Assembly: GCF_045062745.1 (NCBI RefSeq)
Contig: NZ_JBJGED010000007.1
Span: 124,001 to 188,000, forward strand
From: Paenibacillus_AA sp045062745
GTDB lineage: Bacteria; Bacillota; Bacilli; Paenibacillales; NBRC-103111
Length of the DNA: 64,000 nt
Direction: 5' to 3'
Below the pieces are notes generated by a model, which made no database searches, had not been told where the DNA came from, and saw only the letters and a list, made by a program, of their open reading frames with translations. The position numbers and the translations under genes were made by a program. Position 1 is the first letter of the stretch. Every line of letters starts with the position of its first letter. Shown in pieces: positions 53,670-62,016 of this stretch.

Positions 53670-54979
53670 GCGGACAGGACGGCGCGCCTGCCCGGATCGG
53701 AGTCGTGGCCGACGATATCACGGGAGCGAACGATATCGGCATCATGTATGCCAAAGCGGGCTACATCACGTATGTGTACTCGTACGAGGGAGCTTTCTTT
53801 TTGGACGCGACAGACGGGGAGCCCGACGTTATCATATTGGACACAGACTCGCGATTCGACCCGCCGGAGGAGGCTTACCGCAAGGTGCATGCCGCGACAT
53901 TGGATTTGGTACGGGCAGGCTGCTCGACGTTCGTGAACAAGACTTGCTCGGTCGGCCGCGGCAATATCGGTGCGGAATTCGATGCCATGCTGGATTCACT
54001 GGATGCGCCCTTCGCCGCCGTCGTCTTGGGCTTCCCGAAGAACGGGCGGCTGACGCTGGACGGCATCCATTACGTGCACGGCCGGAAGCTGGAAGCGTCC
54101 GAATTCCGGCACGATCCGGTACACCCGATGACCCGCTCGGATGTGGCCGGCATCTTGCAGGCGCAGACGGATCGGAGGGTCGCGGTGTTGACGCGGGAGA
54201 CGATCGCTCAGGGAACTGCGGCGACGAAGGCCCGGCTCGAGGAGTTGAAGGGAGACGCCGCCTACATCGTGTTCGACGTGGAGGACCAGGCGGCGCTGCG
54301 CACGATTGCCGAAGCGGTCCGTGACGAGCGTGTCACGGCAGGCGCATCGGCGCTCTCGGAAGAGCTTGCGCTCGTCTGGGGCGCCAAGCCCGTGACCGCC
54401 GCCGGACCCGGCGTGACCTCGCGCCCCGGGCTCGGCGTCATGCTGGCCGCCGGCAGCCTCATGCCGCAGACGGCGGCGCAGATCGAGGTGCTGCGCGGCG
54501 CCGGTTCCGCCGCGGCGCACGAGCTCGACACCAGCCGGCTGTTCGCCCCCGCGGAGCGCGAGGCCGAGATTGTCCGTCTCGCGGGCGCCTTAGCCGCCGA
54601 CTTGCGGGCCGGCCGGGATGCGCTCGTGCATGCGCCGAACGCGCCGGAGGCGGTCGCCCGCACGAAGGCGGAGGGCGTGCGCCGCGGGCTCGACAACAAG
54701 GTGGTGTCGCGCCTCGTGTCGGGTACGATCGCACAGATCGTGCGGCGCGTCCTCGCGGAGACGGGGCAGAACCGGCTCGTTGTGGCCGGCGGCGATACGT
54801 CGGCGGCGGTATGCGCCGCACTGGGCGTGAAGGGCATGCGCATCTACCGGGAAATCCAGCCGGGGCTGCCGTCGTGCGTGTCGATTGGCGACAACCCGCT
54901 GCTGCTTGTACTGAAGTCGGGCAGCTTCGGCCCGCCCGAGTTCCTGCTGCAGGCGGCGGACCATCTGCGCGAGGCGTGA
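53666..54979 (+). CDS. four-carbon acid sugar kinase family protein (OtnK-like)
   Basis: 437-residue two-domain kinase, formerly the DUF1537 family. VVADDITGANDIG near the N-terminus is the substrate-domain signature and VVAGGDTSAAV around 375 the nucleotide-binding loop. ATG overlaps the aldolase stop, with GGGAGTGG upstream. The middle region is extremely GC-rich. Probably phosphorylates a 3-oxo-tetronate or similar acid for the aldolase next door; the dehydrogenase and isomerase usual for that route are not adjacent. Confidence 0.87.
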   Translation: MSGQDGAPARIGVVADDITGANDIGIMYAKAGYITYVYSYEGAFFLDATDGEPDVIILDTDSRFDPPEEAYRKVHAATLDLVRAGCSTFVNKTCSVGRGNIGAEFDAMLDSLDAPFAAVVLGFPKNGRLTLDGIHYVHGRKLEASEFRHDPVHPMTRSDVAGILQAQTDRRVAVLTRETIAQGTAATKARLEELKGDAAYIVFDVEDQAALRTIAEAVRDERVTAGASALSEELALVWGAKPVTAAGPGVTSRPGLGVMLAAGSLMPQTAAQIEVLRGAGSAAAHELDTSRLFAPAEREAEIVRLAGALAADLRAGRDALVHAPNAPEAVARTKAEGVRRGLDNKVVSRLVSGTIAQIVRRVLAETGQNRLVVAGGDTSAAVCAALGVKGMRIYREIQPGLPSCVSIGDNPLLLVLKSGSFGPPEFLLQAADHLREA

Positions 54980-55042
54980 TGGTTGGACAGTAAGCCAAGG
55001 CATAATAGCAACGAAACATGGCAATCTAGAGGGGGCATTCCA

Positions 55043-55822
55043 ATGATGGTCGGACAAAGGCGCAACAAAATCAAAGAGCAGCTGCTGTTGGAAAAAAGCG
55101 TGAAGGTCGCCGACCTGGTGAAGGAATTCAATGTGTCGGAGGAGACGATTCGGCGGGATTTGAATCAGTTGGAGCGCGAAGGGCTTATTCAAAAAAACTA
55201 TGGCGGCGCGATCTTGATTGAGGAGTTGCAGCACTTGTCCGCCTCGATTCCACCGGTCCAACAGCGGAAATTCGAACTGTATGAAGAGAAGGACGCCATC
55301 GGGCGGAAGGCGGCGAGTCTCGTGAAGGAGCACCAGATCGTCATCGTCGACTCCGGTTCGACGACTTGGTGCGTGGCTCGGCATTTGAAGCAGCGCGCCG
55401 GGCTTACCGTCGTCACCAACGGCATCAACATCGCCGAGGAGTTCGTGGAGAACGAAGATTCCCATGTGTTCCTTCTCGGCGGCATGGTGATCAAGAAATC
55501 GATGAGCCTCGTCGGTCCCGTAGCGGAGGCCGAGCTGCAGAAGTACAATGCCGACTGCGTGTTCATGGGGACGTCCGGCATTTCCCTGCGCAAGGGCTTC
55601 ACCAGCTCCGACATCTACGAGGCGGAGATCAAGCGCGCGATGGTCGCAGCCGGCCAGAAGGTCGTCGTCGTCGCCGATCACAGCAAGTTTCAACGCCAGG
55701 CCCTGATTTCCTACAGCTCGTTCCAGGATGTGGATGTCCTGATCACGAGCTCTTTGGTCGACCCATCCATCCTGACCGAGATCGAACGGCTGGGTGTAGA
55801 AATCATGATATGTGAGCTGTAA
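55043..55822 (+). CDS. DeoR/GlpR-family regulator, copy 2
   Basis: 259-residue paralogue of the DeoR at 41164, sharing RRNKIKEQLLLE..SVKVADL, NVSEETIRRDL, IPPVQQRKF, DSGSTTWCVARHL and GTSGISLRKGFTSSD. GAGGGGG precedes the ATG at 55043 (55046 also possible). Lies between the OtnK-like and nagA genes, so each half of the locus has its own copy. Phosphosugar-responsive repressor by family. Confidence 0.92.
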   Translation: MMVGQRRNKIKEQLLLEKSVKVADLVKEFNVSEETIRRDLNQLEREGLIQKNYGGAILIEELQHLSASIPPVQQRKFELYEEKDAIGRKAASLVKEHQIVIVDSGSTTWCVARHLKQRAGLTVVTNGINIAEEFVENEDSHVFLLGGMVIKKSMSLVGPVAEAELQKYNADCVFMGTSGISLRKGFTSSDIYEAEIKRAMVAAGQKVVVVADHSKFQRQALISYSSFQDVDVLITSSLVDPSILTEIERLGVEIMICEL

Positions 55823-55852
55823 GGGGACGTATGAGGGGAGGAGAGGGATGTT

Positions 55853-57004
55853 TTGGACGCCAAATGGATTGTGAACGTCAAGATCGTGACTGAAACCGGA
55901 ATCATCGATCGGGGATCCGTGAAAATCGAGCATGGTAAGATTACCGCCGTACAAGAAGGGCTACCGCAGCGGACAGCCGGATTCGAGGTCATCGACGGAG
56001 AAGCGGGCTGGCTAATTCCCGGCATGATCGACGTCCATATCCATGGGGCGAATGGGTGCGATATGATGGACGGTACGGTTGAAAGTATCCTGGAGGTCTC
56101 CAAAACATGCGCCGCTACGGGATGTACGTCGTTTTTGGCCACATCGGTCAGTTCCCGTTTGGAGGATCTGCTTCGCATGATCCGCAATGTGAAGGAGGCG
56201 GCGGGACAAGAGCAAGGGGCCCATATTGTCGGCATTCATACGGAGGGACCGTATCTGAACGCCAAGCGCAAAGGCATGCAGAACGAGGCCTTTTTGCGTC
56301 ATCCGAACATAGCGGAAATGGAATGCGTTCTGCAAGAAGCGGGACATCTGCTCAAAATGGTGACGCTCGCTCCGGAATTGCCCGGCGGCATGGAGCTTGT
56401 CGCTTATTTGAGCGAAAGAGGCATCATAGCCGCGGTCGCTCACTCCGATGCCATGTATGAGGAGGCCGCCGAAGCGTTTCGGCTCGGAGCGAGCCATGTT
56501 ACCCATTGCTTTAACGGCATGCGTCCGATCCACCATCGCGATCCCGGCTTGATCGTTGCCGCTTTCGAACAGCCCCATGTGAGCCTTCAGGCCATCGCGG
56601 ACAACGTACATCTGCATCCGGCGATGATCCGCCTGATGCACCGGATCAAAGGGCCGGATCGCATGGTGCTGATCACCGATGCTCTACAGGCGATGGGGCT
56701 GGGGGATGGGGATTACCTCTTCGGCGGTCATCAGGTAAAGGTATCGGAAGGGATTGCCCGGTTAAAGGACGGAACGCTTGCTTCAAGTACGGTTACGATG
56801 GCCGAAGCCTTAAAAAACACGGTGAAGGCGGGAATTCACTTTGCCGACGCGGTCCAGATGGCTTGCCGGACGCCGGCTGAACTGTTGAAGCTTCCTCACA
56901 AAGGCAGAATTGCATTCGGCTGTGACGCCGATCTGGTGCTGCTGGACGAAGAGTTGGAAGTCGTATCCACATGGATAGCCGGCAAGAAGTTTGAGGCCGG
57001 TTAA
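55853..57004 (+). CDS. nagA: N-acetylglucosamine-6-phosphate deacetylase
   Basis: 383-residue deacetylase turning GlcNAc-6-P into GlcN-6-P plus acetate. Metal and catalytic residues are in place: His62/His64 (DVHIHG), Glu131 (HTEGPYLN), His197 (AHSDA), His218 (VTHCFNGM) and Asp276 (LITDAL). TTG start after GGAGGAGAGGG; the ATG five bases earlier is out of frame and stops at once. NagB is not in the window. Followed by a strong terminator. Links the locus to N-acetylhexosamine use. Confidence 0.92.
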   Translation: MDAKWIVNVKIVTETGIIDRGSVKIEHGKITAVQEGLPQRTAGFEVIDGEAGWLIPGMIDVHIHGANGCDMMDGTVESILEVSKTCAATGCTSFLATSVSSRLEDLLRMIRNVKEAAGQEQGAHIVGIHTEGPYLNAKRKGMQNEAFLRHPNIAEMECVLQEAGHLLKMVTLAPELPGGMELVAYLSERGIIAAVAHSDAMYEEAAEAFRLGASHVTHCFNGMRPIHHRDPGLIVAAFEQPHVSLQAIADNVHLHPAMIRLMHRIKGPDRMVLITDALQAMGLGDGDYLFGGHQVKVSEGIARLKDGTLASSTVTMAEALKNTVKAGIHFADAVQMACRTPAELLKLPHKGRIAFGCDADLVLLDEELEVVSTWIAGKKFEAG

Positions 57005-57050
57005 AAAAGCGGATAAGTATTAAGGGATAAGTACCGCTCGTGAACAGCAA

Positions 57051-57084
57051 AAAAAGAAAACGGCGCTTTTTCGCCGTTTTCTCC
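57051..57084 (+). terminator. rho-independent terminator after nagA
   Basis: GAAAACGGCG (57056-57065), loop CTTTTT, CGCCGTTTTC (57072-57081). Confidence 0.85.
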
Positions 57085-57104
57085 TGATCGCCTTTTGATT
57101 TCGC

Positions 57105-57291
57105 TTATTGATACAGCTGGTCACTTTGTCCCGCTTCCGGATTCTGATACTGAGTTAAATATTGTTGGATCCGATTCTGTTCTTCAGGCACAACCTGATA
57201 CATGGCGCCGACTTTTTGAATCATGAACGGATTCGCCGGCTCGAGGGCATCACTCATTTAAGTCATGAAGTTCATGTGCAGCCAGCTTCAC
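57105..57291 (-). pseudogene. internally deleted CotF-type spore-coat gene remnant
   Basis: On the minus strand AAAGGAGA precedes a GTG at 57291 that opens KLAAHELHDLNE and stops at 57250. In another frame 57257-57105 encodes about 50 residues with LEPANPFMIQKVGAMYQVVPEEQ. I recall these two pieces as the beginning and end of the CotF-like coat proteins of paenibacilli, whose about 140 central residues are missing here. Read as a gene that lost its middle; the small C-terminal frame has no Shine-Dalgarno. Recognition is from memory of the family. Confidence 0.5.
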
Positions 57292-57356
57292 GGATTCATT
57301 TCTCCTTTTTCATTCGATTATCACACCCCCTCTATGCTGCGATCTTGTTCCGCTTC

Positions 57357-58055
57357 TTATTCACCCGCATCAACAAAAAATAAAACTTGTCCATACTGCT
57401 TCATAAACCTTTTATAATCAGCGCTTCGCTTCAAAACGATTATGGTCGGATACGCATTTACTCCCCTTTGCTTTAATGCGGCAAGTAGCTCCTGCTGTAC
57501 GACGGAATACAATTTGCCTTCATCATACCTAATAATAAGGGGTGCTCGATCAGTTATATTCAAATTCGTTTCATCATGGTTTTCCTTCATACACAGTCCA
57601 TCCCTTTGAACCAAACGCAAGGGGAGTTTCACAACCCCAAAATAGATAGGATCTTCTTTCACCAAAGCACTTAAAGCTGGAGTGACTTTTACGGAAAAGA
57701 GAAGATAGCATTGCATCCACTCTTCAACCATACCGACATTTGCATATTGTACAGCTGATATTATATTCGGTGCGTATGTTAAACTTTTATCGTTTTTCTT
57801 TGAATAAATGATTTTTTTAATGGAATCCAAAGATAAAAAATACTCGTCTGCAAGCTCGGAAATCGTCATCCCATGTGCATACTTATTGCAAATCATGAGG
57901 TTGCGCCTTTTCAATTGAGCTCTGTAACCTGATGATTCGCCCCAGGGCTTTTTTTCATCTCCGGAAGGAATATAAAGAAGTTTGCCTGCCGCGTATTTTT
58001 GAACTTCTTTTAAAAGTTCCTCCGGTAATACATCACAGGCATTTTCATATTTCAT
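57357..58055 (-). CDS. CD3324-family DNA-binding protein with C-terminal extension
   Basis: 232 residues. The first about 88 (KYENACDVLPEELLKEVQKY...IYSKK) match the CD3324/Mor-like helix-turn-helix family that is normally only about 85-90 residues long. The remaining about 140 residues are an extra domain I do not recognise. Base composition is clearly more AT-rich than the sugar loci. It lies 11 bp behind the pseudokinase gene, in one operon. Probable regulator. Confidence 0.72.
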   Translation of the reverse strand: MKYENACDVLPEELLKEVQKYAAGKLLYIPSGDEKKPWGESSGYRAQLKRRNLMICNKYAHGMTISELADEYFLSLDSIKKIIYSKKNDKSLTYAPNIISAVQYANVGMVEEWMQCYLLFSVKVTPALSALVKEDPIYFGVVKLPLRLVQRDGLCMKENHDETNLNITDRAPLIIRYDEGKLYSVVQQELLAALKQRGVNAYPTIIVLKRSADYKRFMKQYGQVLFFVDAGE

Positions 58056-58066
58056 AACATCACCGT

Positions 58067-58771
58067 CTATATGGCGTTTATTCGATCTTTCAGTTCACCT
58101 ATTGATTTCATGATGGACTTGCAGGATTCCGTGTCATCAATCGAGGCATGCCAACGTAATGTATCGATCCCTTTATAATAGGCCATGCATAGGAATCTTT
58201 CCTTATAATCCTGGATGACGATATTTCTTTTCTTGCAATATTCAAAGAACAATTCGGGTATTTTTAAGTAAGGCTTATTTAAGTCCATGATGGCAAAATC
58301 CAAAAGGAAATCGCAAATACCGGATCTGCTCCAGTCAGGGAAACCTACCATTGTTTTTCCATCGGTTATCATGTTGATAAAAAAAGTATTATTATTAACT
58401 AAAAAACGTTTTCCTTCACAAAATTGAATTCTGTCTTCCATTTCCTTGAAGTATGATTCGAAAAATTGTCGCTCTAATAGAGTCGTTTCAAACATTTCCC
58501 TCCAATTATACCAGTATCCATCTTTATCCTCTGTAAATGTATCGATTAGAAATTCTCTGCATGTAGCATACTCCGTCTTACAATCCTCATTAAACTGCCC
58601 ATATCCTCCTACTCCTGCGATATCGGTAGAACTAATTTCTAAAATCTTGTCAAAGATCAAATCGCAGCAATCTGCAAATTGTTGTGGAGTTAATTGATCC
58701 GCAACAAAACCATGCGGGGTCATACATATCTTCTCGGAAAGCATGGATTTAAGGATAAGGTCCTTACTCAT
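58067..58771 (-). CDS. degenerate aminoglycoside-phosphotransferase-fold protein
   Basis: 234 residues. The C-terminal two thirds recall the APH/choline-kinase fold: FLVNNNTFFIN (about 123-133) aligns with the catalytic H-x-D-x4-N loop but has Asn for both His and Asp. PDWSRSG (Asp146) matches the metal-binding D-W and FLLDFAIMDL the following helix. The N-lobe is short. So probably a pseudokinase, not a resistance enzyme. AAAGGAAG before the ATG; AT-rich; co-transcribed with the CD3324-type gene. Confidence 0.6.
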   Translation of the reverse strand: MSKDLILKSMLSEKICMTPHGFVADQLTPQQFADCCDLIFDKILEISSTDIAGVGGYGQFNEDCKTEYATCREFLIDTFTEDKDGYWYNWREMFETTLLERQFFESYFKEMEDRIQFCEGKRFLVNNNTFFINMITDGKTMVGFPDWSRSGICDFLLDFAIMDLNKPYLKIPELFFEYCKKRNIVIQDYKERFLCMAYYKGIDTLRWHASIDDTESCKSIMKSIGELKDRINAI

Positions 58772-58903
58772 TCGCTATATCTTCCTTTCCCTTTCAGCTA
58801 ATGATCATCAGTTGCGCACCTGATCCATGTAAATCATATCACTCGTAATGTTTCGGAAAATAGGCACTGAATGACTTAAGTCAACTTTACATATGTTACT
58901 ACA

Positions 58904-58940
58904 TGAAAAGAGGCCTCAACCCTTGTCGGTTAAGGCCCTT
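58904..58940 (-). terminator. terminator of the MFS remnant
   Basis: Minus strand GGCCTTAACC / GGTTGAGGCC stem (one G-T pair) with a 6-nt loop, then CTTTTC. The rest of 58772-58950 holds no gene. Confidence 0.65.
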
Positions 58941-58950
58941 TGTCATTCAC

Positions 58951-59868
58951 TCAAGCTTCCGAGACGGGGTCCCGGTTCAAAACGAGTCTGGGTTCCGCTT
59001 TGGCTTGCCCGGTACGTTTAATGAAGAACGAGAGCAGCAGGCCGAGCACCCCGATGCCGACGATGACCAGATAAGCATCGTTAATGCCTTGAATGGACGC
59101 CTCCATGATCAGATGCTCCTTCGTCGCACCAGCAGCTGCGCCTGAGGTGAGACTTTCCTGCAGGTGAGCTTGGGTACGGTTCGTCATCACGGTCACGAGC
59201 AGGGAAGTCCCTACGGCGCCGGCCACTTGCCGAACGGTATTCGAGATCGCCGTGCCGTGCGCGTTCAATTGCCGCGGCAATTGATTAAGCCCTGCGGTCT
59301 GCACCGGCATGAGGAGCAAGGCCATCCCGATGCGGCGGCCGGTAGACATCAGGATCAGATAGGTGTAGCTGGTCGAGTCCGTCAAATCGATAAAGCCGAT
59401 GGTGGTGAGAATCGTGATGAATAGGCCGATAATGGCCAGCCATTTCGCGCCGAACCGGTCGAACAGGCGGCCGGCGACCGGCATCAGGAATCCCATGACG
59501 AGCGCGCCGGGAAGCAGCAGCAAACCGGACTCGAGAGCGGTATAGCCCCGCGCATTCTGCAAGTACAGCGGCAGCAGCATCATGTCGGCATACATCACCA
59601 TAGTGACCGCGATATTGATGATTGTGGTCAAGGAGAACATGCTGTACTGGAAGGCGCGAAGATCGAGCAGCGGATTCCGGGAAACGAGCTGCCGCCATGT
59701 GAACAGGGCCAGGGCCAAGATGCCCCCGCCGATCGAGGCGAGGATCTCCGGGCTCGACCACCCTTCGCTGCCGGCACGGCTGAAGCCGTACAGCAGAGCG
59801 CCGAATCCGATCGTGGAGAGGACGACGCTGAGCATATCGATTTTGGTCGCTTCCCGTTCCGAAACTTG
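58951..59868 (-). pseudogene. 5'-truncated MFS (DHA2/EmrB-QacA-type) exporter
   Basis: From about 59868 down to the stop the minus strand encodes the C-terminal half of a 14-helix drug exporter: TKIDMLSVVLSTIGFG, SRNPLLDLRAF, YALESGLLLLPGA-like and RQVAGAVGTSLLV segments, about 300 residues. Upstream, the open frame continues only as the antisense of the TetR fragment and shows no membrane helices, so the first six or seven helices and the promoter are gone. Function lost. Confidence 0.82.
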
Positions 59869-60384
59869 CTGGGGGAAATGGATCTGGAGAAAATTACGGT
59901 CAATCGGATCGCCGAGCGCTCTACGATCAACCGGGTTACGTTTTATCTGCATTATCGGGACATCCCGGATATGCTGGAGAAAATGGCGGACGAGATGACC
60001 GAGAACATTCAACGTATTTTGGACGACGAATCCGGGGCACCGCATACCCCGGAAGAAGAGGAAGATTGGCCGCAGCTCGTCAAGCTGCTGGAGCATATCG
60101 CCGAACACGCAAAATTGTACAAAATCATTCTTACGTCCAGAAGGACGCCCATCTTCACCGATCGGATGCTGAGACTGTTGTCGCGTTCGGTTACGGCCCG
60201 AATTGAACGGATGCGAACCGAACCTTTTTTTGCCGCCGCCGGTATCCAAAAGGACATTGCCGTCTGGTACGGAGCGTCCGCCTTGATCGGCACAATTGTA
60301 GCTTGGCTGAAAAAGGATATGCCGTATACCCCTTCTTTTCTCGCCAAACAGTTTACCTTGATGCGTTCGAACCTGAAGCTGTAG
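59866..60384 (+). pseudogene. 5'-truncated TetR/AcrR-family regulator
   Basis: 172 codons read from an internal ATG. GEMDLEKITVNRIAERSTINRVTFYLHYRD is the second part of a TetR helix-turn-helix; the roughly 20 residues that normally precede it (first helix) are missing, and there is no Shine-Dalgarno. The C-terminal domain is complete. Its start abuts the truncated exporter gene on the other strand. The 3' end overlaps the GntR gene by 32 bp. Confidence 0.78.
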
Positions 60385-61750
60385 CAGGCGGCCGCAGACG
60401 CTCCGCTACGGACTCGGGCGTCTCGAGATTCGACCAGAACAGCTTCAACTCGTCGCGGAAACGGGAAAGCTCGCGAATCGGAAGGCCGAGCTCGACGTGT
60501 GTGCCGAAGGTAGGCGTAATCTCCCGGTACAAGTGGTAGCGCGAAGGACGGTACAGGCGCTCGGCGCCCGTCCATTCGGCCGAAGCTTTGTGGGCGGGGA
60601 TGCTCAGCGTATGCTGCCGAATATACAACTGGGACGCCTCGGAGCTCATGAAATCGACGAAGAGCTTCGCGGCTTCTTTTTGCTTCGAGAAGCGGTTTAT
60701 TGCAAGCCCGGTGACGAGCAGCAGCGTTCTTGCACTCTGTTCATACGGAAGAGGGGCGAGATCGTAGTCGAATTCTACCTGTTTCAGGTGCTTCAAGCCG
60801 AAATAGGTGGTCATGATGACAGCCGCCTTTTGCTGGGCGAACAGCTTCTCCGCATCCGCATCGTTCTCGGACAGGAAAGCCGGGAACAGCCCTTGGCTAT
60901 ACATAAGATCCCGAAACTCCCCCAGACAGCCCCACAAGCCCGGATCGTCATAGAGAAACCGAGGCGAGTCGCCGGCAAAGCGGTAGTTCCGCTGAAGGAG
61001 CGGAATCGTAAACCGGTTCGCAGAAGCGATATGGGCATAGAAGCCGAAAATATCCCGCTCCTGCTTGATCCGCAGCGCAGTATCGAGCAGTTGTCCCCAC
61101 GACCAGCTGCTGTCCGGCTCCTCCATCCCCAGTTCCCGAAACATCGTCTTGTTGTAGCACAAAATGACCGGCGAGAAAATGAGCGGCTGCACGTACATCT
61201 TGCCTTCGTGGCTGCTCATCCGGTGTAAGTAAGGATAGCTTCCGCTTGAGGCTGTCTGGGGCTCGAGCAGGTCGAGGGCGTCGTGCTCCGCGATCTCGCG
61301 AAAGTTCCAGCCGTTCAGGGTAATCACATCGAGCCACCCATTCTCGAGGTAACGCTTGATCGAATCGGGATAATCCGTATAGGGAAGGGAGACGGTCTCC
61401 ACTTTGATATGCGGATATTGCGTTACGAATCGACCGATCAACTCAGCGAACTGAGCCTCCCCTTCCACCGAGGGATAGAAGCCTACGGTGAGAGCAACCG
61501 CCTCCTGCGTCTCAAGCATGCGAACCCGATTCCCCACGCGAGGTACTTTCGAGATGAGTCCTTCCTCTACCAGCAGGTCAAGTGCTTTGCGCACCGATTT
61601 CTTACTCAGGTTATAGTGCTCGGCGAGCGAGAGCTCGGAGGGCAGATAGCTACCAGGCGGACGCTCGGAACGAATAATTTCGCGCCTCAGCGTTTGGATC
61701 ATCTCGTCGAATCGGGCTTGGAATGTGACGCGGTCGGGCTTTTGGCTCAT
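60353..61750 (-). CDS. GntR regulator fused to a solute-binding-protein domain
   Basis: 465 residues: GntR winged helix (about 10-80, LPSELSLAEHYNLSKKSVRKAL) followed by a full type I sugar-binding-protein fold (about 90-450, ICYNKTMFRELGM, GLAINRFSKQKEAAKLFVDFM). It has no signal peptide or lipobox. The periplasmic-type sugar sensor has thus become a cytosolic effector domain. AAGGAG precedes the ATG. Divergent from the secreted CBM/cohesin protein, with GGATACC repeats between them as likely operators. Confidence 0.88.
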   Translation of the reverse strand: MSQKPDRVTFQARFDEMIQTLRREIIRSERPPGSYLPSELSLAEHYNLSKKSVRKALDLLVEEGLISKVPRVGNRVRMLETQEAVALTVGFYPSVEGEAQFAELIGRFVTQYPHIKVETVSLPYTDYPDSIKRYLENGWLDVITLNGWNFREIAEHDALDLLEPQTASSGSYPYLHRMSSHEGKMYVQPLIFSPVILCYNKTMFRELGMEEPDSSWSWGQLLDTALRIKQERDIFGFYAHIASANRFTIPLLQRNYRFAGDSPRFLYDDPGLWGCLGEFRDLMYSQGLFPAFLSENDADAEKLFAQQKAAVIMTTYFGLKHLKQVEFDYDLAPLPYEQSARTLLLVTGLAINRFSKQKEAAKLFVDFMSSEASQLYIRQHTLSIPAHKASAEWTGAERLYRPSRYHLYREITPTFGTHVELGLPIRELSRFRDELKLFWSNLETPESVAERLRPPATASGSNASR

Positions 61751-61794
61751 GCCGGCAATCTCCTTACTTAACTCAAAGGATTTTCATTGCACAC

Positions 61795-61803
61795 AGTATA
61801 GCA
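61795..61803 (-). promoter_or_regulatory. extended -10 of the GntR-type gene
   Basis: Minus strand TGCTATACT, an extended -10; no good -35, but GGATACC copy 1 lies about where it would be. Confidence 0.4.
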
Positions 61804-61855
61804 TATCACACGGATATTAGGTACAAGGATACCACATGTAATCTAGAAAACAATA

Positions 61856-61870
61856 ATTAAACGCTTCCAA
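61856..61870 (-). promoter_or_regulatory. cre-like site
   Basis: Minus strand TTGGAAGCGTTTAAT: identical over the first 12 bases to the full cre match at 900-914, but one fixed C is lost. Lies just upstream of the -35. Confidence 0.35.
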
Positions 61871-61876
61871 AAGGGA

Positions 61877-61905
61877 TTGACAGCACGTGAATGGGGAAGT
61901 ACGAT
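61877..61905 (+). promoter_or_regulatory. promoter of the CBM/cohesin gene
   Basis: TTGACA (61877-61882), 17 bp, TACGAT (61900-61905). GGATACC operators follow within 10 bp. Confidence 0.6.
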
Positions 61906-62016
61906 TATTTTGGATACCTCATGGATACCACAAAACAGATTGGAGGAGGATTTAGCCACAATCAAGTCCGCAACACTTGCAGCAGGTCGAACAGACAATT
62001 CCATGTGTGGGAGGAA

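Larger units (their letters stand above)
61827..61929. promoter_or_regulatory. GGATACC operator repeats
   Basis: Three GGATACC copies at 61827-61833, 61912-61918 and 61923-61929. The last two are direct repeats 11 bp apart, at the predicted start point of the plus-strand promoter. Likely targets of the divergent GntR-type regulator. Confidence 0.5.

Noticed and set aside
54590..55954. 454-codon open frame on the minus strand
   Set aside because: Antisense of the OtnK-like and DeoR genes; composition is shadow-like.
57162..57383. 73-codon plus-strand frame
   Set aside because: Opposite the coat-gene remnant; no Shine-Dalgarno, atypical composition.
61914..61921. ATACCTCA within the GntR operator region, same 8-mer as in the 43961 arms
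   Set aside because: An 8-mer is expected about twice by chance in 64 kb; here it is part of GGATACC repeats, so a shared DeoR regulon is not supported.
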